A DNA stretch of 64,000 nt. Origin: Mycobacterium intracellulare ATCC 13950 (GTDB taxonomy: Bacteria > Actinomycetota > Actinomycetes > Mycobacteriales > Mycobacteriaceae). Of the stretch, positions 17,731-25,560 are shown piece by piece. A program made the translations under genes and the position numbers. The notes below the pieces were generated by a model. It worked only from the letters and a program-made list of their open reading frames with translations, searched no databases and had not been told where the DNA came from. Numbering within the stretch: the stretch's first letter is position 1; every line of letters starts with the position of its first letter. Location: NCBI RefSeq assembly GCF_000277125.1, contig NC_016946.1, positions 558,001 through 622,000 on the forward strand, read 5' to 3'.

Positions 17731-17895
17731 TTACGCGTCGAGTTTCGCCGGCCCAATACCCAGCATGGACAGGAAGACCCGGCATTCGTCGGCGTCGTTG
17801 GCGTACGCCGCGACGACCCGCCTGGCCTGGCTCGCAGTGCTGTCCGCCACCGGCTCGACGTCGCCGATTTCGCCAGGATCAGATTTCGTAGGCAT
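17731..17895 (-). CDS. small conserved protein upstream of otsA (Rv3489 type)
   Basis: A 54-residue protein (MPTKSDPGEIGDVEPVADST...LSMLGIGPAKLDA) read leftwards from the ATG at 17895. Its TAA is immediately followed by the otsA ATG with no spacer, which is typical of coupled translation. The position and size match Rv3489 (about 55 residues) in front of M. tuberculosis otsA. The N-terminal half is acidic and the C-terminal half helical; there is no signal or membrane segment. Function is unknown, and a role alongside OtsA is inference from linkage only. Confidence 0.7.
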   Translation of the reverse strand: MPTKSDPGEIGDVEPVADSTASQARRVVAAYANDADECRVFLSMLGIGPAKLDA

Positions 17896-18128
17896 GACTT
17901 AACTGTAGGCGACGCGCGTGATCGGCCGCAGCCCGTCTCACCAGCTAACGGGCGTCGGGCGCATTTATGGCTGGTTTGCAGGGACTCGCCGCGCCGCTCG
18001 CGAAGACACGACCGGCCGGGGCGTGCCGCCGATCAAGGGCTCGCGGCGCGTCCCCCCGGCGCGGCCCGGTTACACACTGGCCGTAATCTGTAAACAAGGC
18101 CAAATCAACGACGAACGAGGTGGGCGGA

Positions 18129-19064
18129 ATGACAGTCTCCGAGCAAGCCGACACCGGGGCGGCCGACGCCAACACCCCGGAGCTCGTGGCCTACGAAACC
18201 CTCGACGAGGGCCGCATCGCGCGGATCTGGCTCAACCGGCCCGAGGCCCACAATGCGCAAAGCCGCGGCCTGCTGGTCCAGCTCGACGAGGCCTTCGGCC
18301 GCGCCGAGGCCGACGACACCGTTCGCGTGGTGATCCTGGCGGCGCGCGGCAGGAACTTTTCCGCCGGACACGACCTGGGTTCCGAGCAGGCACTGGCCGA
18401 GCGCGCACCGGGGCCCGGGCAGCATCCGAGCTTCCGCTCGCGCGGGGCCACGCTCGAGCCGATCATGGAGAAGCTGTACCACCAGGAATGGCACTACTTT
18501 TTCGAAAACACCTGCCGCTGGCGCGATTTGCGCAAGATCACGATCGCTCAGGTGCAGGGCAACGCGATCTCGGCCGGTCTGATGTTGATCTGGGCCTGCG
18601 ACCTGATCGTCGCCGCCGACAACGCGAAGTTCAGCGACGTCGTCGCGGTCCGGTTGGGCATGCCGGGTGTCGAATATTACGCTCACCCTTGGGAATTCGG
18701 TCCGCGTAAGGCTAAAGAGCTGCTGCTGACCGGTGATTCGATCGACGCGGACGAGGCGCACCGGCTGGGCATGGTGTCCAAGGTCTTCGCTGTCGACGAA
18801 TTAGAGGAAAAGACACTCGAATTCGCGCGACGCATCGCCGAGCGGCCCACGATGGCGTCGCTGCTCATCAAGGATTCGGTCAACGCCGCCTCCGACGCGA
18901 TGGGTTACACCGAGGCGCTGCGGCACGCCTTCCACGTGCACCTGCTGGGGCATGCCCATTGGGCGGCGTTCAACGAGAACCGGTGGCCGGTCGGCCAGCC
19001 TCCGCACGTCGAGGATTGGCGGGACGCGAAGCCGACGAAGGTGGCGCGCCGCGATACGCCGTAG
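18129..19064 (+). CDS. enoyl-CoA hydratase/isomerase family protein
   Basis: A 311-residue crotonase-fold protein. The oxyanion-hole motifs are present: ARGRNFSAGHDLGSE at about 78-92 and QGNAISAGLMLIWACDLIVAAD at about 145-166. Between them is an insertion of some 25 residues (EPIMEKLYHQEWHYFFENTCRW) that marks a subgroup of actinobacterial EchA proteins. I chose the ATG at 18129 because GAGGTGG lies 6 nt upstream. It probably hydrates or isomerises an acyl-CoA, but the substrate cannot be read from sequence. The two SDR genes follow on the same strand after a gap containing a KstR box. Confidence 0.85.
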   Translation: MTVSEQADTGAADANTPELVAYETLDEGRIARIWLNRPEAHNAQSRGLLVQLDEAFGRAEADDTVRVVILAARGRNFSAGHDLGSEQALAERAPGPGQHPSFRSRGATLEPIMEKLYHQEWHYFFENTCRWRDLRKITIAQVQGNAISAGLMLIWACDLIVAADNAKFSDVVAVRLGMPGVEYYAHPWEFGPRKAKELLLTGDSIDADEAHRLGMVSKVFAVDELEEKTLEFARRIAERPTMASLLIKDSVNAASDAMGYTEALRHAFHVHLLGHAHWAAFNENRWPVGQPPHVEDWRDAKPTKVARRDTP

Positions 19065-19135
19065 CGCCGCGCAGCCGAGGACCTAACGAGACCGGGGGTA
19101 GCGATATTCCCCCCGAGGGCACATGCTTCTATAGC

Positions 19136-19149
19136 TAGAACCTGTTCCA
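19136..19149 (+). promoter_or_regulatory. KstR-type operator upstream of the SDR pair
   Basis: TAGAACCTGTTCCA matches TNNAACNNGTTNNA at all fixed positions. It ends 17 nt before the GTG start of the following SDR gene. A second perfect KstR match next to lipid dehydrogenases suggests these genes belong to the sterol regulon. Binding has not been shown here. Confidence 0.7.
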
Positions 19150-19166
19150 GTTTGAAAGGGCCTCGC

Positions 19167-20006
19167 GTGCAGCTTTCTTTCCAAGACCGGACATACCTGA
19201 TCACCGGCGGGGGTAGCGGGATCGGCAAAGGCGTGGCCGCCGGGCTGGTCGCGGCGGGCGCCTCGGTCATGATCGTCGGCCGCAACGCCGATCGACTCGC
19301 CGGGGCCGTCAAGGAGATCGAAGCCCTGCCCGGCGAGGGCTCGATTCGTTATGAGCCCGCCGACGTCACGAACGAGGACGAGGTGGCCCGGGCGGTCGAC
19401 GCCGCGACGGCCTGGCACGGCCGGCTGCACGGCGCGGTGCATTGCGCGGGTGGCTCGTTGACGGTGGGGCCGATCACCCACACCGACTCGGAGGCGTGGC
19501 GAAACACCGTCGACCTCAACGTCAACGGCACCATGTACGTGCTCAAGCACGTGGGGCGCGAGCTTGTCCGCGGCGGGGGCGGCTCGTTCATCGGGATCTC
19601 ATCGATCGCGGCCAGCAACACCCACCGGTGGTTCGGGCCGTACGGGGTCACCAAGTCGGCGATCGACCACATGATGATGCTGGCCGCCGACGAACTCGGC
19701 CCGTCCTGGGTGCGGGTCAACAGCATCCGGCCGGGCCTGATCCGCACCGATCTGGTCGACGCGAGCGTGATCCAGTCACCCGAGATCAGCGGCGACTACG
19801 CGCTGTGCACCCCGCTGCCGCGGGTGGGTGAGGTCGAGGACGTGGCCAACCTGGCCATGTTCCTGCTCAGCGACGCGGCGGCATGGATCACCGGCCAGTG
19901 CATCAACGTCGACGGGGGACACATTCTGCGCCGCGGCCCGGATTACTCGTCGATGATGGTGCAGATGTACGGCGAGGAAGCGCTGCGCGGGGTGGTGGCA
20001 CCCTGA
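19167..20006 (+). CDS. SDR oxidoreductase (Rv3485c type)
   Basis: A 279-residue short-chain dehydrogenase. TGGGSGIGKG at about 15-24 binds the nucleotide, HCAGG replaces the usual NNAG, and the catalytic motif is YGVTKSAIDH with an upstream Ser in ISSIAAS. The C-terminal WITGQCINVDGGH is typical of classical SDRs. I chose the GTG at 19167, preceded at 6 nt by GAAAGGG, over a TTG at 19152. Position next to cpsA matches Rv3485c. Substrate is unknown, but the KstR box just upstream argues for sterol or lipid catabolism. Confidence 0.85.
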   Translation: MQLSFQDRTYLITGGGSGIGKGVAAGLVAAGASVMIVGRNADRLAGAVKEIEALPGEGSIRYEPADVTNEDEVARAVDAATAWHGRLHGAVHCAGGSLTVGPITHTDSEAWRNTVDLNVNGTMYVLKHVGRELVRGGGGSFIGISSIAASNTHRWFGPYGVTKSAIDHMMMLAADELGPSWVRVNSIRPGLIRTDLVDASVIQSPEISGDYALCTPLPRVGEVEDVANLAMFLLSDAAAWITGQCINVDGGHILRRGPDYSSMMVQMYGEEALRGVVAP

Positions 20007-20038
20007 CCCGTCGCCGCGCCTAGTGAACGGGAGAAGCG

Positions 20039-20830
20039 ATGAAGCGTCTCGAGGGCAAGCGGATCCTGGTGACCGGCGCCGCGTCGGGGATCGGGCAGGC
20101 GACCGCGCTGCGCCTGCTCGACGAGGGCGCCGCCGTCGCGGCCTCCGACATCGCGGCTGAGGGCCTGGACACCACGCGTGCGCGGGCGCAAGAGACCGGC
20201 ACCGCCGACCGGCTGAGCACCGTGCCGATGGATGTCGGCAGCGAGGATTCGGTGGTCGACGGGGTGCGCCTGGCCGTCGAGCGGCTGGGTGGGCTTGACT
20301 CGGTGGTCAACGCGGCGGGCATCCTGCGGGCCGCGCACACTCACGACACCACCCTCGAACTCTGGAACCGAATCGTCGGCGTCAACCTGACCGGAACGTT
20401 TCTGGTGGTGCGCGAGGCGCTGCCGGCCTTGTTGGCGAACCCGCGCAGCGCGATCGTGAACTTCAGCTCCACGTCGGCCTCGTTCGCCCATCCCTACATG
20501 GCCGCCTACGCCGCGAGCAAGGGCGGCATCCAGGCCTTCACCCACTCGCTGGCGCTGGAATACGCCAAGAAGGGCCTGCGCGCGGCGTGCGTCGCGCCGG
20601 GCAGCATCAAGTCCGGGATCACCGATGCCACCGGCGGATACATCCCGCAGGACGCCGACTGGGCGCTGTTCTCGCGGCTCATGCCGGTCCTGCCGACCAC
20701 GACGGAGTCCAGCGGCACGGGAATGGCCGGACCCGAAGCGGTCGCCGGGGTGGTCGCCATGCTGGTATCCGACGACGGCGCCTGGATCACGGGCACCGAG
20801 ATCCGCATGGACGGCGGCACGCACAGCTGA
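20039..20830 (+). CDS. SDR oxidoreductase, classical type
   Basis: A 263-residue short-chain dehydrogenase 32 nt after the preceding SDR gene, probably in the same transcript. Motifs: TGAASGIGQA at about 12-21, NAAG, Ser in NFSSTSAS, YAASKGGIQ as the catalytic Tyr/Lys, and WITGTEIRMDGG at the end. It is no close copy of its neighbour, so the pair is unlikely to be a recent duplication. It could be a 3-hydroxyacyl-CoA or hydroxysteroid dehydrogenase; the sequence does not decide. It converges on cpsA with a 4-nt gap. Confidence 0.85.
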   Translation: MKRLEGKRILVTGAASGIGQATALRLLDEGAAVAASDIAAEGLDTTRARAQETGTADRLSTVPMDVGSEDSVVDGVRLAVERLGGLDSVVNAAGILRAAHTHDTTLELWNRIVGVNLTGTFLVVREALPALLANPRSAIVNFSSTSASFAHPYMAAYAASKGGIQAFTHSLALEYAKKGLRAACVAPGSIKSGITDATGGYIPQDADWALFSRLMPVLPTTTESSGTGMAGPEAVAGVVAMLVSDDGAWITGTEIRMDGGTHS

Positions 20831-20834
20831 TGGC

Positions 20835-22397
20835 CTAGTTGACGCAGGGCACGCCGCCGCCGTCGATCGGCTTCCCCTGATCGGGCGTCGGGTACGTCGT
20901 GGTGGTGCCGTTGTAGTAGTAGGTCTTGGCCTTGGTCGACGTGGTGGTGCTGGTGCTCGTGACGTCGTCCATCTGGGTCTCGTCCGGTGTGGGAATCGAG
21001 AAGTTGGTGTCCACCGTCACCCGGATGTGGCCGGGCTGGACGCCGGGGCTGGGCTGGCTGGGAGCGTCGAGGCCCAGCATGGTGGCCAGGTTGCGCGCAT
21101 CGCTCTGCGCGCCGGCGCCGTACGCGATCGAGCTGGTGGTCGGCTCGCCGGACTCGCGGTCGCGGACCTGGCCGGGGGTGTAGCCCTTCTTCTTCAGCGC
21201 GCGTGATACCTCGGTGGCAAGCCCGCTCATGCTGCCCGAGTTGACCACGTCGACGACGGTGGACGGATCGGGCTTGACGGCCGTGGTGGTGGGCGCGGTG
21301 GTCGGTGCGTCGGTGCCGATCGCCGACGCCACCTCGGCCTTGATCGCGGCCGGGTCGACGATGTTGACGTCCTGGCCATCGATGTTGTCGTAGCGCACCA
21401 CCGGTAGCGTCCGGAATTCCAGGTTGCCCCCGGCGAGCCCGCCGAGCCGTTGGATCATGTCGTCATTCCAGCCGGAGGAGAGCACCACGTCCTTGCGCGC
21501 CACCGCCATCAGGTTCTTGAGCTTGTCGATGTTGGTGAAGGTGCCCGCGGCCTGCAGCTCCTGCATGACCGACGAGATGAACGCCTGCTGCCGATGGGTG
21601 CGGTCCAGGTCGCCGTTCTCCAGGCCGTGCCGCTGCCGGACGAACGACAGCGCCTCGGACGCGTCCAGTCGCTGGCGCCCGGCCGGGAAGTCGGCGCCGG
21701 AATACGAGTCGTAGACGGCGTGGTTCAGGCACACCTCGACGCCACCCAGCGTCTGCGCCAGATCGTAGAAACCGGCCAGGTTGACCTCGGCAAAATAGTC
21801 GATCGGCACCCCGGTCAGGCTGCGCACCGCGCGCAGGGTCGCCGCCCGCCCGGCCTCGCGGCCCTTGGTCTCGAGCTCCTTCTGACTGCTCGTCCCCTGG
21901 TTGGCCAGCTTTTGCGCGACGTACTGCTTGGTCAGCCCGTAGGCCTCTTTGATCTTGATGTGGTTGTATCCCGGGACCCCGGTGAACGGCACCCAGTCGT
22001 CGCGCGGGATCGAGAACGCGACCACTTTGTTGTCGGCGCTGACGTGCACGAGGATCAGCGTGTTGGTGTTGTAGCCGCCGTCGTCGGAATCACCCGCGTG
22101 CAGGTGCTTGAGGATCGAATACGGCAGGTCGTTGCCGTCCTGATCTTTGCGCGAGTCCAGGCCGATCAGCAGGATGTTCATGTTGTCGCCGCTGGACCGC
22201 GGATCGTCGGGCTGCAGGGCGTTGGAAACGGTGATGCCGCCCAGCGCGCCGTGCGCCACGTAGTACCCGGCGCCGGTTAGCCCGACGGCCGCCACGGAAA
22301 CCAGCGCGCCGAGGGTGCGCGTCAGCCCTTTGCGGAATCGAGAGGGCTGACGGACGGCTCGATGACGGCGATGGGCGCCGCCCGAGCGGGCCATCAC
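20835..22397 (-). CDS. cpsA: LytR-CpsA-Psr (LCP) family protein, CpsA/Rv3484 type
   Basis: A 520-residue LCP protein with a short basic cytoplasmic start, one transmembrane helix (about 28-50), a large LCP domain (about 70-330: LLIGLDSRKD, IPRDDWVPF, EALSFVRQRHGLENGDLDR with the conserved Arg/Asp residues) and a C-terminal LytR_C domain (about 370-460). LCP enzymes transfer polymers such as arabinogalactan from a lipid carrier to peptidoglycan at the outer face of the membrane. The tail is Thr/Ser-rich. The start may be GTG 22397 or the next codon, ATG 22394. Size and SDR neighbour match Rv3484. Confidence 0.92.
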   Translation of the reverse strand: MMARSGGAHRRHRAVRQPSRFRKGLTRTLGALVSVAAVGLTGAGYYVAHGALGGITVSNALQPDDPRSSGDNMNILLIGLDSRKDQDGNDLPYSILKHLHAGDSDDGGYNTNTLILVHVSADNKVVAFSIPRDDWVPFTGVPGYNHIKIKEAYGLTKQYVAQKLANQGTSSQKELETKGREAGRAATLRAVRSLTGVPIDYFAEVNLAGFYDLAQTLGGVEVCLNHAVYDSYSGADFPAGRQRLDASEALSFVRQRHGLENGDLDRTHRQQAFISSVMQELQAAGTFTNIDKLKNLMAVARKDVVLSSGWNDDMIQRLGGLAGGNLEFRTLPVVRYDNIDGQDVNIVDPAAIKAEVASAIGTDAPTTAPTTTAVKPDPSTVVDVVNSGSMSGLATEVSRALKKKGYTPGQVRDRESGEPTTSSIAYGAGAQSDARNLATMLGLDAPSQPSPGVQPGHIRVTVDTNFSIPTPDETQMDDVTSTSTTTSTKAKTYYYNGTTTTYPTPDQGKPIDGGGVPCVN

Positions 22398-22734
22398 AAA
22401 CCTCTGCCCACACCCAGCGCATCACCGGGCCCCGCAACGGCGGTTAGCGGCGATGTCGCTTCGAGCATGGTGACAAGTATGCGTTAGCCAGCTGTGAAGG
22501 CCCCAATCGAGAGCGCCCGCCGGCGGCCGCCGTCACCGGAATCAGCGGGCCCGCTCGGCGCGATTCGCGGTCGCGATCGCCGATCTACCTGCCTGTTTTG
22601 GTCGGGCGGTGCCGGCGTGCGCCCCGGATGACCCCCACCCGGTCTCGAGCGCGAGACGGATCGAGCCGAACTTGTTACCGCACGGATATCGGGCACCGCA
22701 TCGACGGCCCGGGACCGGCAGCAAACCGTCGCCG
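22398..22734. other. 337-nt non-coding stretch
   Basis: No frame here has convincing codon bias, start signal or family motif. The stretch lies upstream of cpsA and downstream of the small secreted gene at 22735, both leftward. It contains the core AACTTGTT at 22669-22676 but not a full KstR box. It marks the transition from the conserved block to the lineage-specific region. Confidence 0.5.
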
Positions 22735-23115
22735 TCAGCAGTACAGGTACTCGATGCGCCATCGACCGTCGACGTAGTCGGCGCGGTATTGGCCGCCCAG
22801 CGCCGGGTTGGCATCGTGGATGAGGCCAGATCCGCCGACCCCCGGCGTGAAGCCCGGCGGATCCCACGCGATCGACACCGGGTGGGGCGGCATGGTCGGC
22901 GTGCATCCGACCTGCTTCTTGACGTAGCCGTCGATGATCGCACGCTCGGCGGCGGCCTGGTCACCGCCGTCGGCCGCGGGGGCGTTGGCGCACAACGCAT
23001 TTGCGCTACAGGGGCGTTGGCCCACGGCGGCGAGTGCCGGCGCGTTCGGGTGCAGCACGGACGCTGCGAGCACCCCGACGGCCGCCGTGATCCGGGCAGT
23101 TGCGCCGATGCGCAT
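22735..23115 (-). CDS. small secreted protein, unknown function
   Basis: A 126-residue exported protein. Residues 1-29 (MRIGATARITAAVGVLAASV...) form a signal peptide ending near ALA-AV. The mature protein has five cysteines (PCSANALC, ANAP region, GCTPTM, final YC) and ends in RWRIEYLYC. No catalytic motif is visible. Codon use is ordinary for the genome. I do not recognise a named family; small Cys-containing secreted proteins of this style are common in mycobacteria. It lies 17 nt downstream of the small anchored protein gene on the same strand, so the two may be cotranscribed. Confidence 0.65.
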   Translation of the reverse strand: MRIGATARITAAVGVLAASVLHPNAPALAAVGQRPCSANALCANAPAADGGDQAAAERAIIDGYVKKQVGCTPTMPPHPVSIAWDPPGFTPGVGGSGLIHDANPALGGQYRADYVDGRWRIEYLYC

Positions 23116-23132
23116 GTCGTCTCCCTGCAGTG

Positions 23133-23375
23133 CTATCGGGCTTTGACCAGGTCCTCGCCCGCGGAGTAAAAGAGCGTGATGTTGGTGCCCGTGACGATTT
23201 CAGCGAGGTAGACGCCCGCCGGTTCGACCTCGTAGTAGTAGTGGGTGTTGCCCTCGTTGTCCAGCGTCGACGCGCACGGGTAGCCCGGCGCCCCGCACCG
23301 TTGCTTGATCGGTATCGCGAAGACGGCGAGCAACACGACGACGGCGATTCCGATGCCGAGCGGGACTTTCTTCAC
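23133..23375 (-). CDS. small membrane-anchored protein, unknown function
   Basis: An 80-residue protein. I chose GTG 23375 (VKKVPLGIGIAVVVLLAVFAI), preceded by GAGGT. Residues 5-22 are a single hydrophobic segment, followed by KQRCGAPGYPCAS with two cysteines and a mostly beta-prone tail. It would be anchored in the membrane with the tail outside. No family recognised. It probably forms a transcription unit with the secreted protein gene at 22735. Confidence 0.6.
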   Translation of the reverse strand: MKKVPLGIGIAVVVLLAVFAIPIKQRCGAPGYPCASTLDNEGNTHYYYEVEPAGVYLAEIVTGTNITLFYSAGEDLVKAR

Positions 23376-23533
23376 TGCCGACCTCGTTTGCGCCAGACCT
23401 ACCACGGTTGGAGTGTAAGCGGCCGGGCCGCCCCCGGCACCCGGTGCGCCGCGGGGCGTTTTTCCAGCCCGGCGGCGTTTGGAGGTCCCGGTGCGGCGGG
23501 TACGCGGGGTTTGAGCCGATCGAAGGACTGAGC

Positions 23534-23722
23534 ATGGGCGATACGGACCTCAGGCCGCCTTCGGCGAAGCGGCCAGGCGATTCAGAGCCACCCGAGCCGG
23601 GGACACCGGGCGAGACGCCGGAGCGGCTCACGCCCACCGAACCGCCCGAACGGCTCACGCCGACCGAACCGCCGGAGCGCTTGACGCCATCGGAACCGCC
23701 CGAGCGTCAAACTCCGGAATGA
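23534..23722 (+). CDS. small Pro/Glu-rich repeat protein
   Basis: A 62-residue protein starting MGDTDLRPPSAK. Residues from 30 on are three tandem copies of the nonapeptide ERLTPTEPP (27-nt units at 23621-23647, 23648-23674 and 23675-23701) plus a partial fourth. There is an AAGGA Shine-Dalgarno 6 nt before the ATG. No signal peptide or membrane segment. It is presumably disordered. The next small gene begins 32 nt downstream. Translation is plausible from the RBS; function is unknown. Confidence 0.5.
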   Translation: MGDTDLRPPSAKRPGDSEPPEPGTPGETPERLTPTEPPERLTPTEPPERLTPSEPPERQTPE

Positions 23723-23754
23723 CAAACGCGACCGAGCAGGATCGGAGGACAGAC

Positions 23755-23952
23755 ATGCGCGCCGAGGAAGGCGACGAATCGGTCAAGGACTACGCGAAGG
23801 AAGGCCGGGAAACCTTGGGCCGCATCAAAGCTTCCCAACATGCGGGGGGCCGGCTGGGTGACATCGCCCGTCGGTTTGCCGGGTTGTGGCGGGGTCAGCG
23901 CGGCCAGCAGGGCACCGAGCCGCCAGCTGAAACCTCTGGCGGCGGCGGCTAA
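23755..23952 (+). CDS. small charged helical protein, unknown function
   Basis: A 65-residue protein (MRAEEGDESVKDYAKEGRETLGRIKASQ...). I chose the ATG at 23755 because GGAGG at 23744-23748 lies 6 nt upstream; the ATG at 23719, which overlaps the preceding stop, has no such site. The first half is amphipathic and highly charged; the tail is Gly/Gln-rich. No family recognised. Its TAA overlaps the amidase stop tail to tail by 4 nt. It and the Pro/Glu-rich gene probably share a transcript. Confidence 0.55.
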   Translation: MRAEEGDESVKDYAKEGRETLGRIKASQHAGGRLGDIARRFAGLWRGQRGQQGTEPPAETSGGGG

Positions 23953-25439
23953 TTCGTGCCCGGGGCCGGGTATCGGTGAGCCCACGGGTTCGCCTCTTCG
24001 AGTTGGGCGGCCAACTGGAGGAGCTCGCCGTCGGCGCCCAGCTTCCCCACGAACTGAACACCGAGCGGAAGGCCGTTCTGCGTCCAATGCAGTGGGACGC
24101 TGATCGCCGGGCGCCCGGTGAGGTTGGCCAGCTGCGTGTAGGGCACCCAGCCCAGGCTCTCCTGGATGAGGTCGTCGAGAATTCCGCTGAGCCCCATGAG
24201 TTTTCCCGCGCGTAGCCTGCTGATCACTCGGGCCGCGCGCTGCAACACCGCCGACGTCGCGGTGGCACCCACCTCCAGGGGCGGGGTCGCCAGAGTGGGG
24301 GTCAGGAAGTAGTCGTAGGCGCCGTGAAACTCGGTCAGGGACTGGATGTAGTTGTTCCTGTTTTCCAGCGCGGACATGACCGCCAGGACACCACCGGATC
24401 GGCCGAGTTCGCTGACGGCCAACGTGTCGGCCTCAAAGTCGCTGTCGCGGGCGCCGGTTCGCCGCTTGATGTCGGCGACCTGGTGGTGAAGCTGTGCGAA
24501 CCAGATGGTCAGGAAGTCACGGCCCAACGCGGCGTCATCGTACGGCGGCGCGACCTCGTCGACCTGATGGCCCAATTCGCCCAGAAGCACCGCCGTCTTC
24601 TCGACCGCGGCGACGGCCTCGGCGCTGGGCCGCGGGTTGATCGCCGAGCGCGCCGAGTACCCGATTTTCAACCGCTCCGGACGACGCTTTACGAGCTCGC
24701 TGAATGGCTTGTCGGGCAACGCAACTCGGTAAGCGGAACCCGGGTGGTGCCCGACGATCGCGTCGTAGAGCGCGGCACTGTCGCGCACGGTGCGCGACAC
24801 CACCCCCTGGGTCGCCATCCCCAACAGCATCTCGCCGGTCTGCGGGCCGTAGGGAGCCAAGCCCCGGCTGGGCTTGAGGCCGACGAGTCCGTTGCAGGCG
24901 GCGGGGATTCGGATCGACCCGCCACCGTCGTTGGCCCCGGCGGCCGGAACGATGCCGGCGGCCACCGCCGCACCGGATCCGCCCGACGAGCCGCCTGGTG
25001 TGTGCCGGATGTTCCACGGGTTGCGGGCCGGGCCCCAATAGTCGGGTTCCGTGACACCCTTGGCGCCGAATTCGGGCGTATTGGTCATCCCGAAAATCAC
25101 CAGGCCCGCGTCCAGAAACCGCTGCGTGATCAACGCGTGCCGGTCGGCTACCTCATTGGCCAGCGAGCGCGATCCGCACGACGTGGGAAAGCCGCGGTAC
25201 TCCTGGCCCAGGTCTTTGAGCAGGAAGGGAACACCGGCGAACGGGCCCTTCAGGCTCGGATCGGCGGCCCGGGCGTCGGCGACAGTGTCGAGGCGACGGA
25301 CGATGGCGTTCAAGTGCGGGTTCACCGCGTCCGCTCGTTGTCGTGCCAACGTGAGCAGTTCGGCCAGGGTGACCTGCTTGCGCTCGACCAGCTCGGCCAA
25401 GGAGGTCGCATCCAGCGACATGTACTCGTCGAGATGCAT
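23949..25439 (-). CDS. amidase-signature family amidase
   Basis: A 496-residue amidase-signature enzyme that hydrolyses a carboxamide. The catalytic Ser-cisSer-Lys triad is visible: Lys75 in PFLLKDLG, Ser151 in PGGSSGGSG and nucleophile Ser175 in DGGGSIRIPA, with the 24-residue Ser-Ser spacing of the family. No signal peptide, so cytosolic. The size resembles the larger mycobacterial AmiB/AmiC/Rv3175-type paralogues, but I cannot say which. The substrate is unknown. It is transcribed divergently from the alpha/beta hydrolase at 25560. Confidence 0.9.
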   Translation of the reverse strand: MHLDEYMSLDATSLAELVERKQVTLAELLTLARQRADAVNPHLNAIVRRLDTVADARAADPSLKGPFAGVPFLLKDLGQEYRGFPTSCGSRSLANEVADRHALITQRFLDAGLVIFGMTNTPEFGAKGVTEPDYWGPARNPWNIRHTPGGSSGGSGAAVAAGIVPAAGANDGGGSIRIPAACNGLVGLKPSRGLAPYGPQTGEMLLGMATQGVVSRTVRDSAALYDAIVGHHPGSAYRVALPDKPFSELVKRRPERLKIGYSARSAINPRPSAEAVAAVEKTAVLLGELGHQVDEVAPPYDDAALGRDFLTIWFAQLHHQVADIKRRTGARDSDFEADTLAVSELGRSGGVLAVMSALENRNNYIQSLTEFHGAYDYFLTPTLATPPLEVGATATSAVLQRAARVISRLRAGKLMGLSGILDDLIQESLGWVPYTQLANLTGRPAISVPLHWTQNGLPLGVQFVGKLGADGELLQLAAQLEEANPWAHRYPAPGTN

Positions 25440-25547
25440 GCCTTCTCCTTCGCTTCGGTCCGTCGCTGCGGCGCCGCCCGCCCTCTAAATTGACGCCGCT
25501 GCACGCCATTGGCGTCAAGCGAACGCGGGCGCCGGTAGCGGGCGCCT

Positions 25548-25560
25548 TAGTATCACCTGG
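25548..25560 (+). promoter_or_regulatory. -10 element for a leaderless alpha/beta hydrolase transcript
   Basis: TAGTAT at 25548-25553 fits the mycobacterial TANNNT -10 consensus and ends 6 nt before the GTG at 25560. Transcription would start on or next to the start codon. There is no Shine-Dalgarno upstream of that GTG. Leaderless genes with ATG or GTG at +1 are common in mycobacteria. Confidence 0.5.

Noticed and set aside
22669..22676. AACTTGTT core as a further KstR site
   Set aside because: Flanking positions do not fit TNNAACNNGTTNNA and no sterol gene is adjacent.
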